Assembly (NCBI GenBank): GCA_020446505.1
Contig: JAGREN010000062.1
Coordinates: 1 to 44,367, forward strand
Length of the DNA stretch: 44,367 nucleotides
Direction: 5' to 3'
Origin: Novosphingobium sp.
Lineage (GTDB): Bacteria > Pseudomonadota > Alphaproteobacteria > Sphingomonadales > Sphingomonadaceae
The translations under genes were made by a program, and so were the position numbers. Position 1 is the stretch's first letter; every line of letters begins with the position of its first letter. A model generated the notes under the pieces. It had not been told where the DNA came from and ran no database searches. It saw only the letters and a list, made by a program, of their open reading frames with translations. Positions 17,301 to 25,517 of the stretch are shown one piece after another.

Positions 17301-18673
17301 GCGACGCGCTGCTCGACACGCTCGAAGCCGAACTCGGCGCAGGCGGCGTGCTGACGGGCGAGGCGGCAGCGGAAAAGGCCGTCAGCGGCTGGAGCCGGAT
17401 CGGCAGCCCGATTGCGGTGGTGCGTCCATCTAGCACCGAGGAGGTTTCCGCCGTGCTGCGCCTGTGCAACGAGGCGCGCCAGCCGATCACGCCCTGGGGC
17501 GGCAAGACCGGACTCGTCCACGGCATCTTCTCGAACGACATGATCGCCCTGTCGCTGGAGCGGATGGACCAGATCGAGGAGGTTGATCCGCTCGGCAAGA
17601 CTCTGACCGCCGAAGCAGGATGTATTCTCCAGACAGCCTGCGAAGCGGCGGAGGAGCACGACCTGCTGCTCCCGCTCGATCTCGGTGCGCGCGGTTCGGC
17701 CATGCTGGGCGGGGTGATCTCGACCAATGCGGGCGGCAACCGTGTCGTGAAATACGGCATGATGCGCGACATGGTGCTGGGGCTGGAGGCGGTGCTGGCC
17801 GACGGTACGGTGATCTCCTCGATGAACCACCTCATCAAGAACAACACCGGATACGACCTCAAGCAGCTGTTCATCGGTTCCGAAGGCACGCTGGGCGTGG
17901 TGACGCGGGCCGTGGTGCGGCTGCGCCAGATGCCGCATAGCCAGGACACCGCATGGATCGGCGTCGACAGCTTCGATGCCCTGCCGCGCCTGCTGCGCCA
18001 TCTCGACAAGGGACTGGCCGGCAACCTCTCCGCCTTCGAGGTGATGTGGAAGGAATATGTCGATTTGGTCACCAACGCCCCGGCGCTGGGCCGCTCTCCC
18101 TTGCAGGAGACCTGGCCGCTCTATGTGCTGGTCGAGCAGCAGGGCGGCGAACAGGAAGCCGACAGCGCGCGCTTTGAGGAAGTGCTGATGCAGGCGATGG
18201 AGCAGGGCATGATCGCCGATGCCGCCATTGCCAAGTCGCAGGCCGAGCGCAACGCCATGTGGGAACTGCGCGACGACGTGGGCCAGACCTCGCGCAACTG
18301 GCCGATCTACAACTACGACGTGTCGCTGCGCATCCCGCACATGGAACACTATGTGGAGCAGGTGCGCGCTGCCGTAACCGCCGAATGGCCGGAGAAGGGC
18401 ACGCTCACCGTTTTCGGCCACATGGGTGACGGCAACCTGCACCTGATCGCGGGCGTGCCGGACCGGACACCGGAAACCAAGAAGCGCCTCAACGAGATCA
18501 TCTACGGTCCGCTGCGCGCGCTTGGCGGTTCCGTCTCGGCCGAACACGGCATCGGCATCGAGAAGCGCGACTACCTCTCGTGGTCGCGCAGCGAGAGCGA
18601 GGTTGGCTTGATGCGCTTGCTCAAGGCCACGCTCGATCCCAACGGCATTCTCAATCCCGGCAAGGTCCTCTGA
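17297..18673 (+). CDS. FAD-linked 2-hydroxyacid oxidase, GlcD/D-lactate dehydrogenase-like
   Basis: VAO/PCMH-fold flavoprotein of 458 residues. The FAD pyrophosphate loop is PWGGKTGLVHG (66-76) and the second FAD segment is GSAMLGGVISTNAGG (133-147). The C-terminal cap shows GHMGDGNLHL and SAEHGIGIEKRDYL, typical of GlcD, D-lactate and D-2-hydroxyglutarate dehydrogenases, and the end is NPNGILNPGKVL-like. These enzymes oxidise a 2-hydroxyacid to a 2-oxoacid. The start overlaps the ThDP gene by four bases, which suggests that the 2-oxoacid product is the partner's substrate. Confidence 0.88.
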   Translation: MSDALLDTLEAELGAGGVLTGEAAAEKAVSGWSRIGSPIAVVRPSSTEEVSAVLRLCNEARQPITPWGGKTGLVHGIFSNDMIALSLERMDQIEEVDPLGKTLTAEAGCILQTACEAAEEHDLLLPLDLGARGSAMLGGVISTNAGGNRVVKYGMMRDMVLGLEAVLADGTVISSMNHLIKNNTGYDLKQLFIGSEGTLGVVTRAVVRLRQMPHSQDTAWIGVDSFDALPRLLRHLDKGLAGNLSAFEVMWKEYVDLVTNAPALGRSPLQETWPLYVLVEQQGGEQEADSARFEEVLMQAMEQGMIADAAIAKSQAERNAMWELRDDVGQTSRNWPIYNYDVSLRIPHMEHYVEQVRAAVTAEWPEKGTLTVFGHMGDGNLHLIAGVPDRTPETKKRLNEIIYGPLRALGGSVSAEHGIGIEKRDYLSWSRSESEVGLMRLLKATLDPNGILNPGKVL

Positions 18674-18681
18674 ACAAGAAA

Positions 18682-18705
18682 GGGGGCGCCCCGAAAGGCA
18701 CCCCC
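18682..18705. terminator. GC-rich hairpin between convergent genes
   Basis: GGGGGCGCC (18682-18690) and GGCACCCCC (18697-18705) pair with one mismatch around CCGAAA. On the minus strand the stem is followed by TTTCTTGTT, so it most resembles a rho-independent terminator for the TonB receptor gene. It may also end the oxidase transcript. Confidence 0.6.
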
Positions 18706-18754
18706 CCCGTCAGTGGATCGCCAGACGTAGCTGGCACCCCACTTGCCGTAACGA

Positions 18755-21244
18755 TTACGGGTTGAACTTCACGATCACGTCGAGGCCATAGGTCCGCGCC
18801 GGGACGAAGCCGCTGGTGACGAGGATGTCGGCGAAGTTGAAGCCGTAGAGGACGTCCCTGTTGTTGGTCAGGTTCTTGCCCCACAGGCCGACCTCAAGGC
18901 TGCCGCCGCCGCGCATGTCGATATCGCGCAGAGCGACACGGCCGTTGAAGATCGCGCGTCCCTCGATGAATTCATAGGGCGCAAACGCGGGATTGACCGT
19001 CGCGACGTCGGTGTAGGGATACATGCGCATCTTGGTCTGGAAGCTGGTGTCCAGGCGGAACAGCATGGTCGCGTCGCCAAACAGCGGCTCGGTTACATAG
19101 GTGATGTTTGCCGAGCCTGCCCACTTCGGAGCATTGGTAGGAAGAGCCTCGCGGCCCTTCGAGAGCAGCGGATCGGTGCCGGTCTGCTTCACTTCGGTAT
19201 AGCCGACCGAACCGCCGAAGCTCAGGCCCGGAAGCGGAGCGATGTTGAGTTCTGCCTCGATGCCCTTGGCTTTCAGCTTGCCGTTCGAAAGAACGATAAC
19301 GCTCAGGTCCGGGCGATCGCAGCAGGTGCCGCTGTTGGCTGCCTGTGCGTTCGAGTATTCAGCCCACCAGCCAGTGAGGTTGAAGCGTACCTTGCGGTCG
19401 AACAGATCGGACTTGATGCCAGCTTCGGCCGACTTCACCGTCTCGGGCGGGAAGGGCAGGTCGGCAACCGCGCCGCCCGACAGGAATGCCGTCGAATACT
19501 TGGCGTAGAGCAGCATGTCGGTGTTGGGCTGGTAGTTCACGCCGACCGAGTAGGAAGGCTTGGTTTTCTTGAAGGTGTAGGGCAGCACATTGGTGCCGAC
19601 CAGTTCGCCATTCACGACGCTGCCGCCCAGTTCGACGCCGCCGGTCTTCTTGTCGCGGGTGACACGGCCACCGAGCACGATGCCGAGTTCTGGCGTGACC
19701 GCGAATTCGGCCTGGGTATAGGCCGCGAGCGAGACCGACGTATTGCGCAGCACCTGCACGCTACCAAGCGGCAGGACGTTGTTCGGCACGAAGGTGAACG
19801 AGGTATTCGGGCGGAAGCCGGGCAGGCCGCTCGAACGCTCGTAGCCCTTGTAGTAGAGCAGGCCAGCGGTCAGCGTCAGGAAGTCGCTGGTGTAGTTGGC
19901 CTGAAGCTCGTTGCTGATCTGCCAGCTACGACCGTAGTTGTTGCCGCCGTAGCTCGAGAAATAGTCGCCGATAAAGGGCGCGATGCCTGCGGCGGTGGCC
20001 TGGATCGTCTGGCCCACGAGCTGGGCGTTGGCAGGATCGGCCACGTTCACGCCCTGCGCCGAAAGGCGCGAGATACCCGCAAAGCGAGCATAGGGAGCGA
20101 TGGCCGCGGCAGTCAGTTCCATGCCGTCAAGGCCAGCCACGGTGGCCGGAGCATAGACCCGTGCCTTGCGGTAGGCCGTGATGTTCTTGAACGAAAGGCT
20201 GTCCGAAACATCGAGGTCGAGGGTCAGGTTATGGCCCTGTCCGCGCTGCCAGCCCTGCTGCGTCCAGGCATTGTTGACGGCGTCCGGGCGCTTGTTCGAG
20301 GAATTGATCGCGCTCGGGCCATAGAGGCCGCCATCGGCCGGCTGGGCATTGAGCACGGCAAGCAGCATCGAGCCCACGAAGTCGTTCGGATTGACGACCG
20401 TGACGGTGCGCGCTTCCGCCGTGTTCGTGCCCTTCACCCAGTCGAACTTGTAGGTCGCCCGCAGCGCGCTGCCGTTATCGAAACGCAGTGCAGCGAAAAT
20501 GCTCTCGGAATTCTTGCTGCCCAGATAGGCGGGCGAGCAGGTGACGCCGATGCCGTTGAACGGATTGGTGCGATCGAAGCAGGTGTTGACGCCAAGGTTC
20601 TTCACGTCGCCGCGCTTTTCATCGTGGACGAAGGTCACGAAGCCGCTGAACGGACCGAACTGCGGTGTGTCGATCGTGGTGCGGGTGCGGAACTGCTCCT
20701 GGTTGCCCACGGTGATGTCCTGGCGCAGGCCGAACTCGCCGGTCGGGTTGCGAGTGACGATGCTGATCGCGCCAGCCGTGGCGTTGCGGCCGAACAGGGT
20801 GCCCTGCGGACCGCGCAGCACCTCGATGCGCTCAAGGTCGGGCAGGTCGAAGATCGAGGCGCGGTTGCCGCCGAGATAGACGCCGTCGATATACATCGAG
20901 ATCTGGCGATCCTGCGAGGGCACCGATGCCGAGGCGGAGACGCCGCGCATCGCGAACGAAGGCGAGCCCGAAGCGCCGGGATTCTGGCGTGCGATCAGGC
21001 CGGGGGCCAGGCCGGTGAGGTCGGTGACCTTCTCGACGCGGTTGGCCTGGATCGCGTCCTGGCCGAGTGCCGTAACCGCGATCGGAACATCCTGAATGGA
21101 CTGTTCGCGCTTCTGCGCGGTGACGATGATTTCATCGACGCCGCCTTCGGCATCGCTGTCCTGTGCGTAGGCGGTCGACGCGCCGAAGGAAATTGCGGCA
21201 ATTGCCGTGCAGGACAGCATGCGAACGGTAAATTTCATGGACAA
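18755..21244 (-). CDS. TonB-dependent outer-membrane receptor (first copy)
   Basis: Active-transport porin of 829 residues, or 827 if the ATG at 21238 is used. A signal peptide ends near STAYAQ. The TonB box lies in DEIIVTAQKR and the plug domain follows (DVPIAVTAL, MYIDGVYLGG, RIEVLRGPQGTLFGRNATAG). The 22-strand barrel ends with LDVIVKFNP rather than the usual final aromatic residue. Sphingomonads use many such receptors for hydrophobic carbon sources as well as siderophores. With catabolic enzymes on both sides, a carbon compound is more likely, though this is inference. GGAAGG is well spaced for the TTG at 21244 but is 13 bases from the ATG. Confidence 0.94.
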   Translation of the reverse strand: MSMKFTVRMLSCTAIAAISFGASTAYAQDSDAEGGVDEIIVTAQKREQSIQDVPIAVTALGQDAIQANRVEKVTDLTGLAPGLIARQNPGASGSPSFAMRGVSASASVPSQDRQISMYIDGVYLGGNRASIFDLPDLERIEVLRGPQGTLFGRNATAGAISIVTRNPTGEFGLRQDITVGNQEQFRTRTTIDTPQFGPFSGFVTFVHDEKRGDVKNLGVNTCFDRTNPFNGIGVTCSPAYLGSKNSESIFAALRFDNGSALRATYKFDWVKGTNTAEARTVTVVNPNDFVGSMLLAVLNAQPADGGLYGPSAINSSNKRPDAVNNAWTQQGWQRGQGHNLTLDLDVSDSLSFKNITAYRKARVYAPATVAGLDGMELTAAAIAPYARFAGISRLSAQGVNVADPANAQLVGQTIQATAAGIAPFIGDYFSSYGGNNYGRSWQISNELQANYTSDFLTLTAGLLYYKGYERSSGLPGFRPNTSFTFVPNNVLPLGSVQVLRNTSVSLAAYTQAEFAVTPELGIVLGGRVTRDKKTGGVELGGSVVNGELVGTNVLPYTFKKTKPSYSVGVNYQPNTDMLLYAKYSTAFLSGGAVADLPFPPETVKSAEAGIKSDLFDRKVRFNLTGWWAEYSNAQAANSGTCCDRPDLSVIVLSNGKLKAKGIEAELNIAPLPGLSFGGSVGYTEVKQTGTDPLLSKGREALPTNAPKWAGSANITYVTEPLFGDATMLFRLDTSFQTKMRMYPYTDVATVNPAFAPYEFIEGRAIFNGRVALRDIDMRGGGSLEVGLWGKNLTNNRDVLYGFNFADILVTSGFVPARTYGLDVIVKFNP

Positions 21245-21557
21245 TTCAGAACCTTCCCGATTGAGATCATAGTTTCATTTGAAAGGACGCGCCCGCTAGG
21301 CCAGCATTCGACCATTCGCAAGTATGAACTCGAATTCCAAATGTGGAAAAAACTGGTTTCATTTGGAGGTGTTGTTCGAATGCAACGCTATGAGAAGCAG
21401 TGGCTCTCAAAGTCACCGCTCGGGCGATATCGACTTCGCCGTGGCGTTAAAGATTGTCGGGTCCGCTGAAGCCATTTGCCATCGATCGGGAGGTTGCGGA
21501 CCGATACACAGTCAGGAATAAGCGTGTCGTGTCCTGCCGATCCGGAGAGAGATTGCC
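21245..21557. other. Intergenic region between divergent receptor and glyoxalase genes
   Basis: This 313-base stretch has no convincing gene and is AT-richer than its surroundings. It carries an 8-bp inverted repeat (21336-21343 with 21360-21367), the direct repeat GTTTCATTTG at 21272-21281 and 21356-21365, and CATTCG at 21305 and 21313 with its complement at 21377. The pattern suggests control sites for the receptor gene. I could not assign -35/-10 boxes with confidence. A 65-codon open frame (21324-21521) lacks a ribosome-binding site and recognisable sequence. Confidence 0.6.
21336..21367. promoter_or_regulatory. Candidate operator: TCCAAATG / CATTTGGA inverted repeat
   Basis: TCCAAATG at 21336-21343 is the exact reverse complement of CATTTGGA at 21360-21367, with a 16-base A-rich spacer. 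The arms are about 24 bp apart centre to centre. The site lies roughly 90-125 bases upstream of the TonB receptor start. Part of the right arm recurs at 21275-21281, nearer the gene. A dimeric regulator site is inferred. Confidence 0.4.
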
Positions 21558-21995
21558 ATGAAGTACCTGCACACCATGTTGCGCGTCACAGACCTTGAAG
21601 CCTCGGTCGAGTTTTTCCGCGACAAGATCGGCCTCAAGGAGATCAGCAGGCACGACGTTCCGGCAGGTCGCTTCACTCTCGCTTTCCTCGCGCCGGAGGG
21701 ACAGGAAGAGGCTCAGGTCGAACTGACCTACAACTGGCCGCCGGAAGACGGGAGCGCGCCGGAGGTCTATGGAGGCGGGCGCAATTTCGGTCACCTCGCC
21801 TACAAGGTCGAGAACCTCTACGAGAAGTGCCAGGATCTGATGGACAAGGGCGTGACGATCCTGCGCCCGCCGCGCGATGGCTACATGGCCTTCGTACGCT
21901 CGCCGGACGGGATTTCGGTCGAGTTGATTCACGACGGCCCGCCGCTCGAACCTGCCGAACCATGGAAATCGATGCCCAACGTCGGCGAGTGGTAG
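21558..21995 (+). CDS. gloA: Lactoylglutathione lyase (glyoxalase I)
   Basis: Converts the hemithioacetal of methylglyoxal and glutathione to S-lactoylglutathione in the cytoplasm. The 145-residue VOC-fold protein has all four metal ligands in the expected places: H5 (LHTML), E55 (VELTYNW), H79 (FGHLAY) and E122 (VELIHD). Opening residues are MKYLHTMLRVTDLEASVEFF. GGAGAGAG precedes the ATG. Size and ligands fit the Ni-type bacterial enzyme. It may be a housekeeping gene or may remove aldehydes made by the neighbouring pathway. Confidence 0.93.
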   Translation: MKYLHTMLRVTDLEASVEFFRDKIGLKEISRHDVPAGRFTLAFLAPEGQEEAQVELTYNWPPEDGSAPEVYGGGRNFGHLAYKVENLYEKCQDLMDKGVTILRPPRDGYMAFVRSPDGISVELIHDGPPLEPAEPWKSMPNVGEW

Positions 21996-22088
21996 CAGCC
22001 ACCCAAGGCTCAGCCATCGCGCCTGCGCGTTGTCGCGGAAGGTGCAACCCTCTATTGTCTACCTGATTCGATAATCAGGGAGAGGGAT

Positions 22089-23147
22089 GTGGCTGCACTC
22101 AAGGTGATCCAGTGGGCAACCGGCACGGTCGGCGCGCATGCGATGAAGGCAGTGCTCGACCTGCCGCATCTCGAACTCGTCGGTGCGCTGGCCTACGATC
22201 CGGCCAAGTCCGGGCGCGATGCAGGCGTCCATTGCGGGGCCGCTCCCTGCGGCGTTGCGATAACCACTGACCGCGAGGCGGTGTTCGGCATGCAGGCCGA
22301 CTGCGTGCTCTACATGGCCCAAGGCGAGGGCAAGCGGGATCAAGTGCTCGACGATGTCTGCCGCCTGCTCGCATCGGGCAAGAACGTCGTTTCCACCGCG
22401 ATCACCGAACTGATCTACCCCAAGGCCTGCGGCGAGGAGGTCGTGGCGCGGCTGGAGGAGGCCTGCCGGGCTGGCGGCTCGACCTTCCACGCCACCGGCA
22501 TCGAGCCGGGCTGGGCGAGCGAGGTACTGCCGATGGCCATGTCGGGTCTGTTCCGGCGTATCGATCACCTGCTGGTGCAGGAGATCATGGACTATTCGAC
22601 CTACCCTTCAGCCGACATGATTTCGGCGATGGGTTTCGGCGGGCCGCCCGAACCGGTACCGCCGACCTCGATCCCGCCCGGCATGGGCGGAGCATTCGGC
22701 GCGCCGTTGCTGATGGTCGCCGATGCGCTGGGCGCGACAATCGAGGACGTGATCTACGAGTGCGAAATCGCTGTTGCGCAAACGCCACGCGATGCGGGCG
22801 GCATTCGCATCGAGGCGGGGACAACGGCGGGCAAGCGTTACCGGTTCAGCGCGGTCATCGACGGGCGAAAGGCCATGACCATCGAGCATGTCACCCGCAT
22901 GGGTGAGGACATTGCTCCCGACTGGCCGCAGGGGCGCGGCTGGCACGTCACGGTCGAGGGGACACCTTCCATGAAGCTCGCCTGCGAGATCGCCGTTCAT
23001 GGAGAGGACGCAAACGATCAGGCCTGCCACGCGACCGCCATGCATGCCGTCCACGCCATTGCACCGGTTTGCGCGGCGGATACCGGCATCCGCACTTTCC
23101 TGGACCTGCCGCAGATCGTCGGGCGCGGGGCTTTCAGTCTGCCGTGA
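22089..23147 (+). CDS. DapB-like NAD(P)-binding protein, amine-dehydrogenase-related
   Basis: Rossmann-fold protein of 352 residues resembling the dihydrodipicolinate-reductase N-terminal domain joined to a 2,4-diaminopentanoate-dehydrogenase-like C-terminal domain. The dinucleotide motif is WATGTVGAHAMKAVL near the N-terminus, followed by LVGALAYDPAKSGRDAG. Similar proteins occur in steroid- and terpenoid-degrading actinobacteria and sphingomonads, where their reactions are mostly unproven. The start is GTG at 22089 within GGGAGAGGGATGTG. The 3' end overlaps the convergent flavoprotein gene by 14 bases. Confidence 0.82.
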   Translation: MAALKVIQWATGTVGAHAMKAVLDLPHLELVGALAYDPAKSGRDAGVHCGAAPCGVAITTDREAVFGMQADCVLYMAQGEGKRDQVLDDVCRLLASGKNVVSTAITELIYPKACGEEVVARLEEACRAGGSTFHATGIEPGWASEVLPMAMSGLFRRIDHLLVQEIMDYSTYPSADMISAMGFGGPPEPVPPTSIPPGMGGAFGAPLLMVADALGATIEDVIYECEIAVAQTPRDAGGIRIEAGTTAGKRYRFSAVIDGRKAMTIEHVTRMGEDIAPDWPQGRGWHVTVEGTPSMKLACEIAVHGEDANDQACHATAMHAVHAIAPVCAADTGIRTFLDLPQIVGRGAFSLP

Positions 23148-24261
23148 CCGTCTCGACGAACTGCTCGAAGGCGGAGGCGAAGTCCTGCTTGAACTGCTGC
23201 ACAACGGCGGTCGCGGACAGCACTTCGTCGATCAGGCCGACGCCCTGACCTGACTCGTAGGTTACGAGGCGCTTGGCCCCCTGGTGGCCTGCCTCGGCGG
23301 CGCGAAACCCCTTGTTCATGGCTGGCACGGTGATGAGCGGCATCAGCGGGAAGGGCAGCGCGCCGGGTGAGGCGGGATCGTCCCACGCCTCGTTCCAGCC
23401 TGCCTTCAACTGACGACACGGCTTTCCGGTTCGGGCGAGCGAGCGCACCGTGTCGCTGGCACCTGCTTCGAGCATCTTGTCGCGGATAGCCGGGCTGGTT
23501 TCCGCGTCCGACGTGGCGAGCCAGACCGTGCCGGTCCACACCCCCTGCGCGCCCATCGCCATCATTGCCGCCATCTGCTCGCCGGTCACGATACCGCCTG
23601 CCGCCATGACCGGCGGCGCGCCATAGTCCTTCACCGCGCGGATGACTTCGGCGGTCAGCACCAGGGTCGAAATCTCGCCGCAATGCCCGCCTGCCTCGGT
23701 GCCCTGCGCGACGATGATGTCGACGCCTGCCTGTGCCTGCCGGCTCGCGTGCTCCTTCTTGCCGACCAGCGCGGCGACGGGAACGCCAGCGGCCTTGGCG
23801 CGCTCGATCATTTGCGGCGGCGCGACGCCGAGCGCATTGGCGATCAGCTTGATGGGGTGGTTGAAGACGATTTCGAGCTGGCGCTCCGCTTCGTCTGGCG
23901 CGGTCGGCGGCACGCGGTCGCGGATCACCTCGTCGCGGGCGATTTTCACGTCGTGGCGTTCCAAAACCTCGACGACATAGTCCACATGCCGGTCGGGAAT
24001 CTTGGCTATGAAGTCGTCCAAGGTCATGCCCGTCGATGCCTGCTGCTTCTGCGGGAACAGGATGTCGACGCCATAGGGCTTGCCGTCGACGTGCTCGTCG
24101 ATCCACGCGAGTTCGGCCTCGATCTCGTGCGCGCCGTAGGACGCGCAGCCTAGCACGCCGAAGCCGCCCGCGCGGCTGACGGCGGCGACGACGTCGCGGC
24201 AATGGCTGAAGGCGAAGAGCGGGAATTCCGCTCCCGTCATCCGGCACAGTTCGTTGTTCAT
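23134..24261 (-). CDS. Nitronate monooxygenase-type FMN flavoprotein (second copy)
   Basis: TIM-barrel flavoprotein of 375 residues, longer than the first copy and clearly different in sequence. The active-site loop is QGTEAGGHCGEI with H193, followed by MAAGGIVTGEQMAAMMAMGAQ and VWTGTVWLAT. The insert with KIPDRHVDYVVEVLERHDV around residues 85-110 is a family feature of this longer subgroup. The ATG at 24261 is chosen for GGGAGAG at good spacing; an in-frame codon 54 bases upstream lacks this. The substrate is unknown. An enoyl-CoA or nitronate reaction is possible. Confidence 0.86.
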   Translation of the reverse strand: MNNELCRMTGAEFPLFAFSHCRDVVAAVSRAGGFGVLGCASYGAHEIEAELAWIDEHVDGKPYGVDILFPQKQQASTGMTLDDFIAKIPDRHVDYVVEVLERHDVKIARDEVIRDRVPPTAPDEAERQLEIVFNHPIKLIANALGVAPPQMIERAKAAGVPVAALVGKKEHASRQAQAGVDIIVAQGTEAGGHCGEISTLVLTAEVIRAVKDYGAPPVMAAGGIVTGEQMAAMMAMGAQGVWTGTVWLATSDAETSPAIRDKMLEAGASDTVRSLARTGKPCRQLKAGWNEAWDDPASPGALPFPLMPLITVPAMNKGFRAAEAGHQGAKRLVTYESGQGVGLIDEVLSATAVVQQFKQDFASAFEQFVETVTAD

Positions 24262-24327
24262 GGCAGACTCTCCCGACTGGCGGGTATTGTCTAACTCATT
24301 GGAGCCGTCTGCCAAGCCCTCTGGGCC

Positions 24328-25500
24328 TTACAGATCGCGTTGCGCCTGTTCGACGAGGGCCAGCGTATGGTTGTCGCACATGGCGGAGTAGAGCCGTTCG
24401 AGATTGGTGATGATGATCTTCATGTCGTAGTTGCGCTCCGGGCAGAGCAGCCAGCCGACCGTGAAGCCCCATATGATCGCCCGGCCGTAGGTCTGCATGG
24501 CCGTGTCGATATCGGGCGCATCGGTGACGCCGTTCTTCGCCAGCTCGTCGAGGTAGTGCTGGATAAGCGCCCGCTCGTTCGCCTTGCGGTCCGCGATCGA
24601 GAGCGATTCGATGATGTGGTAGTGGACATCGTGCGCCCAGCAGCCCGAAGCGGAAAGCTGCCAGTCGTAGAAACCGAAGGTTCCGTCCGGCAGGTGGAAG
24701 GTGTTGTGCGCCCCGGTATCGCCGTGGACCAGCGTGCGCGGCTGCACTTTGGCATGGTAGGCGTGAGTCGCCTTGACCCCGTTCCAGAGCTGTTCGGGCG
24801 TCCAGCCGGTACGGGCGATCAGGTCGGCGCGGTAAGTGCTTTCCTCGGCCATCTGGGTGATCGCGGGAACGCAGATCGCATTGAGGAAATCGAACTGGCG
24901 GCCCTTCAGCAAAGTTCCGAGCCAGCTACCCATCGTATCAAGCTCGGGGCTGTTCCAGTAGCGGGCATGAAGCTTCGCAAGGTGGGACAGCAGTGCTGCG
25001 ACACGGTCCGGCGTCAGAGGCTTGAGGGTCGATAGCGGAAAAAACGGCTGCTTCGCCGAAAGGTCTTCGAGCAACAGGACGAGCCGTTCGGTCTCGTCCT
25101 CGTAGGCGGCGCCGAGGCAGGCGATCTGCGGGATGCCGAGGCCGGGCAGAACCTCCCGGTACATCTGCACTTCGGTCTCGTAGAGCGCGCCATCGACCCC
25201 AGCCTCGCCGATTACCATTTTCACGATGACGTCGCGCGGCAGATCCGCCGAGCCCGGCCCATAGGTCAGGCGCACCCGCGCCCGGCCTGCGGTCGAAACC
25301 TGCTGGGCCAGTCCCTTGGCTTCGACCAGTTCCACTGCCGTCACCGTGGTGCCCGGATTCCATTCCGAAACGATCCGGTCGATCAGTTCGAGGGTGAGGC
25401 CCTCGGCGCTGTTGGGCAGCGGGTGGGCGGGTTCGATCGGGCCGTGATTGCTCCCGACCGAACGCTTGCTTCCGTCGCCCATGATGACGTTTTCGGCCAT
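24328..25500 (-). CDS. APH-fold phosphotransferase, ecdysteroid-kinase-like
   Basis: Kinase-like protein of 390 residues. The Brenner motif H259-G-D261-x4-N266 (VHGDTGAHN) provides the catalytic Asp and Mg-binding Asn, and D279 in FYDWQ replaces the DFG Asp. The N-terminal lobe contains DVIVKMVIGEAG with the candidate ATP-binding lysine. Such proteins in sphingomonads and mycobacteria are grouped with ecdysteroid-type or aminoglycoside phosphotransferases and often lie in hydrophobic-alcohol catabolic clusters. It is the middle gene of a minus-strand run with the OYE upstream (17 bases) and the flavoprotein downstream. Confidence 0.85.
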   Translation of the reverse strand: MAENVIMGDGSKRSVGSNHGPIEPAHPLPNSAEGLTLELIDRIVSEWNPGTTVTAVELVEAKGLAQQVSTAGRARVRLTYGPGSADLPRDVIVKMVIGEAGVDGALYETEVQMYREVLPGLGIPQIACLGAAYEDETERLVLLLEDLSAKQPFFPLSTLKPLTPDRVAALLSHLAKLHARYWNSPELDTMGSWLGTLLKGRQFDFLNAICVPAITQMAEESTYRADLIARTGWTPEQLWNGVKATHAYHAKVQPRTLVHGDTGAHNTFHLPDGTFGFYDWQLSASGCWAHDVHYHIIESLSIADRKANERALIQHYLDELAKNGVTDAPDIDTAMQTYGRAIIWGFTVGWLLCPERNYDMKIIITNLERLYSAMCDNHTLALVEQAQRDL

Positions 25501-25517
25501 GACCCTGTTCTCTCCTG

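Noticed and set aside
21324-21521. A 65-codon open frame in the receptor-glyoxalase gap
   Set aside because: No ribosome-binding site, no known sequence pattern, and it covers the repeat-rich control region.
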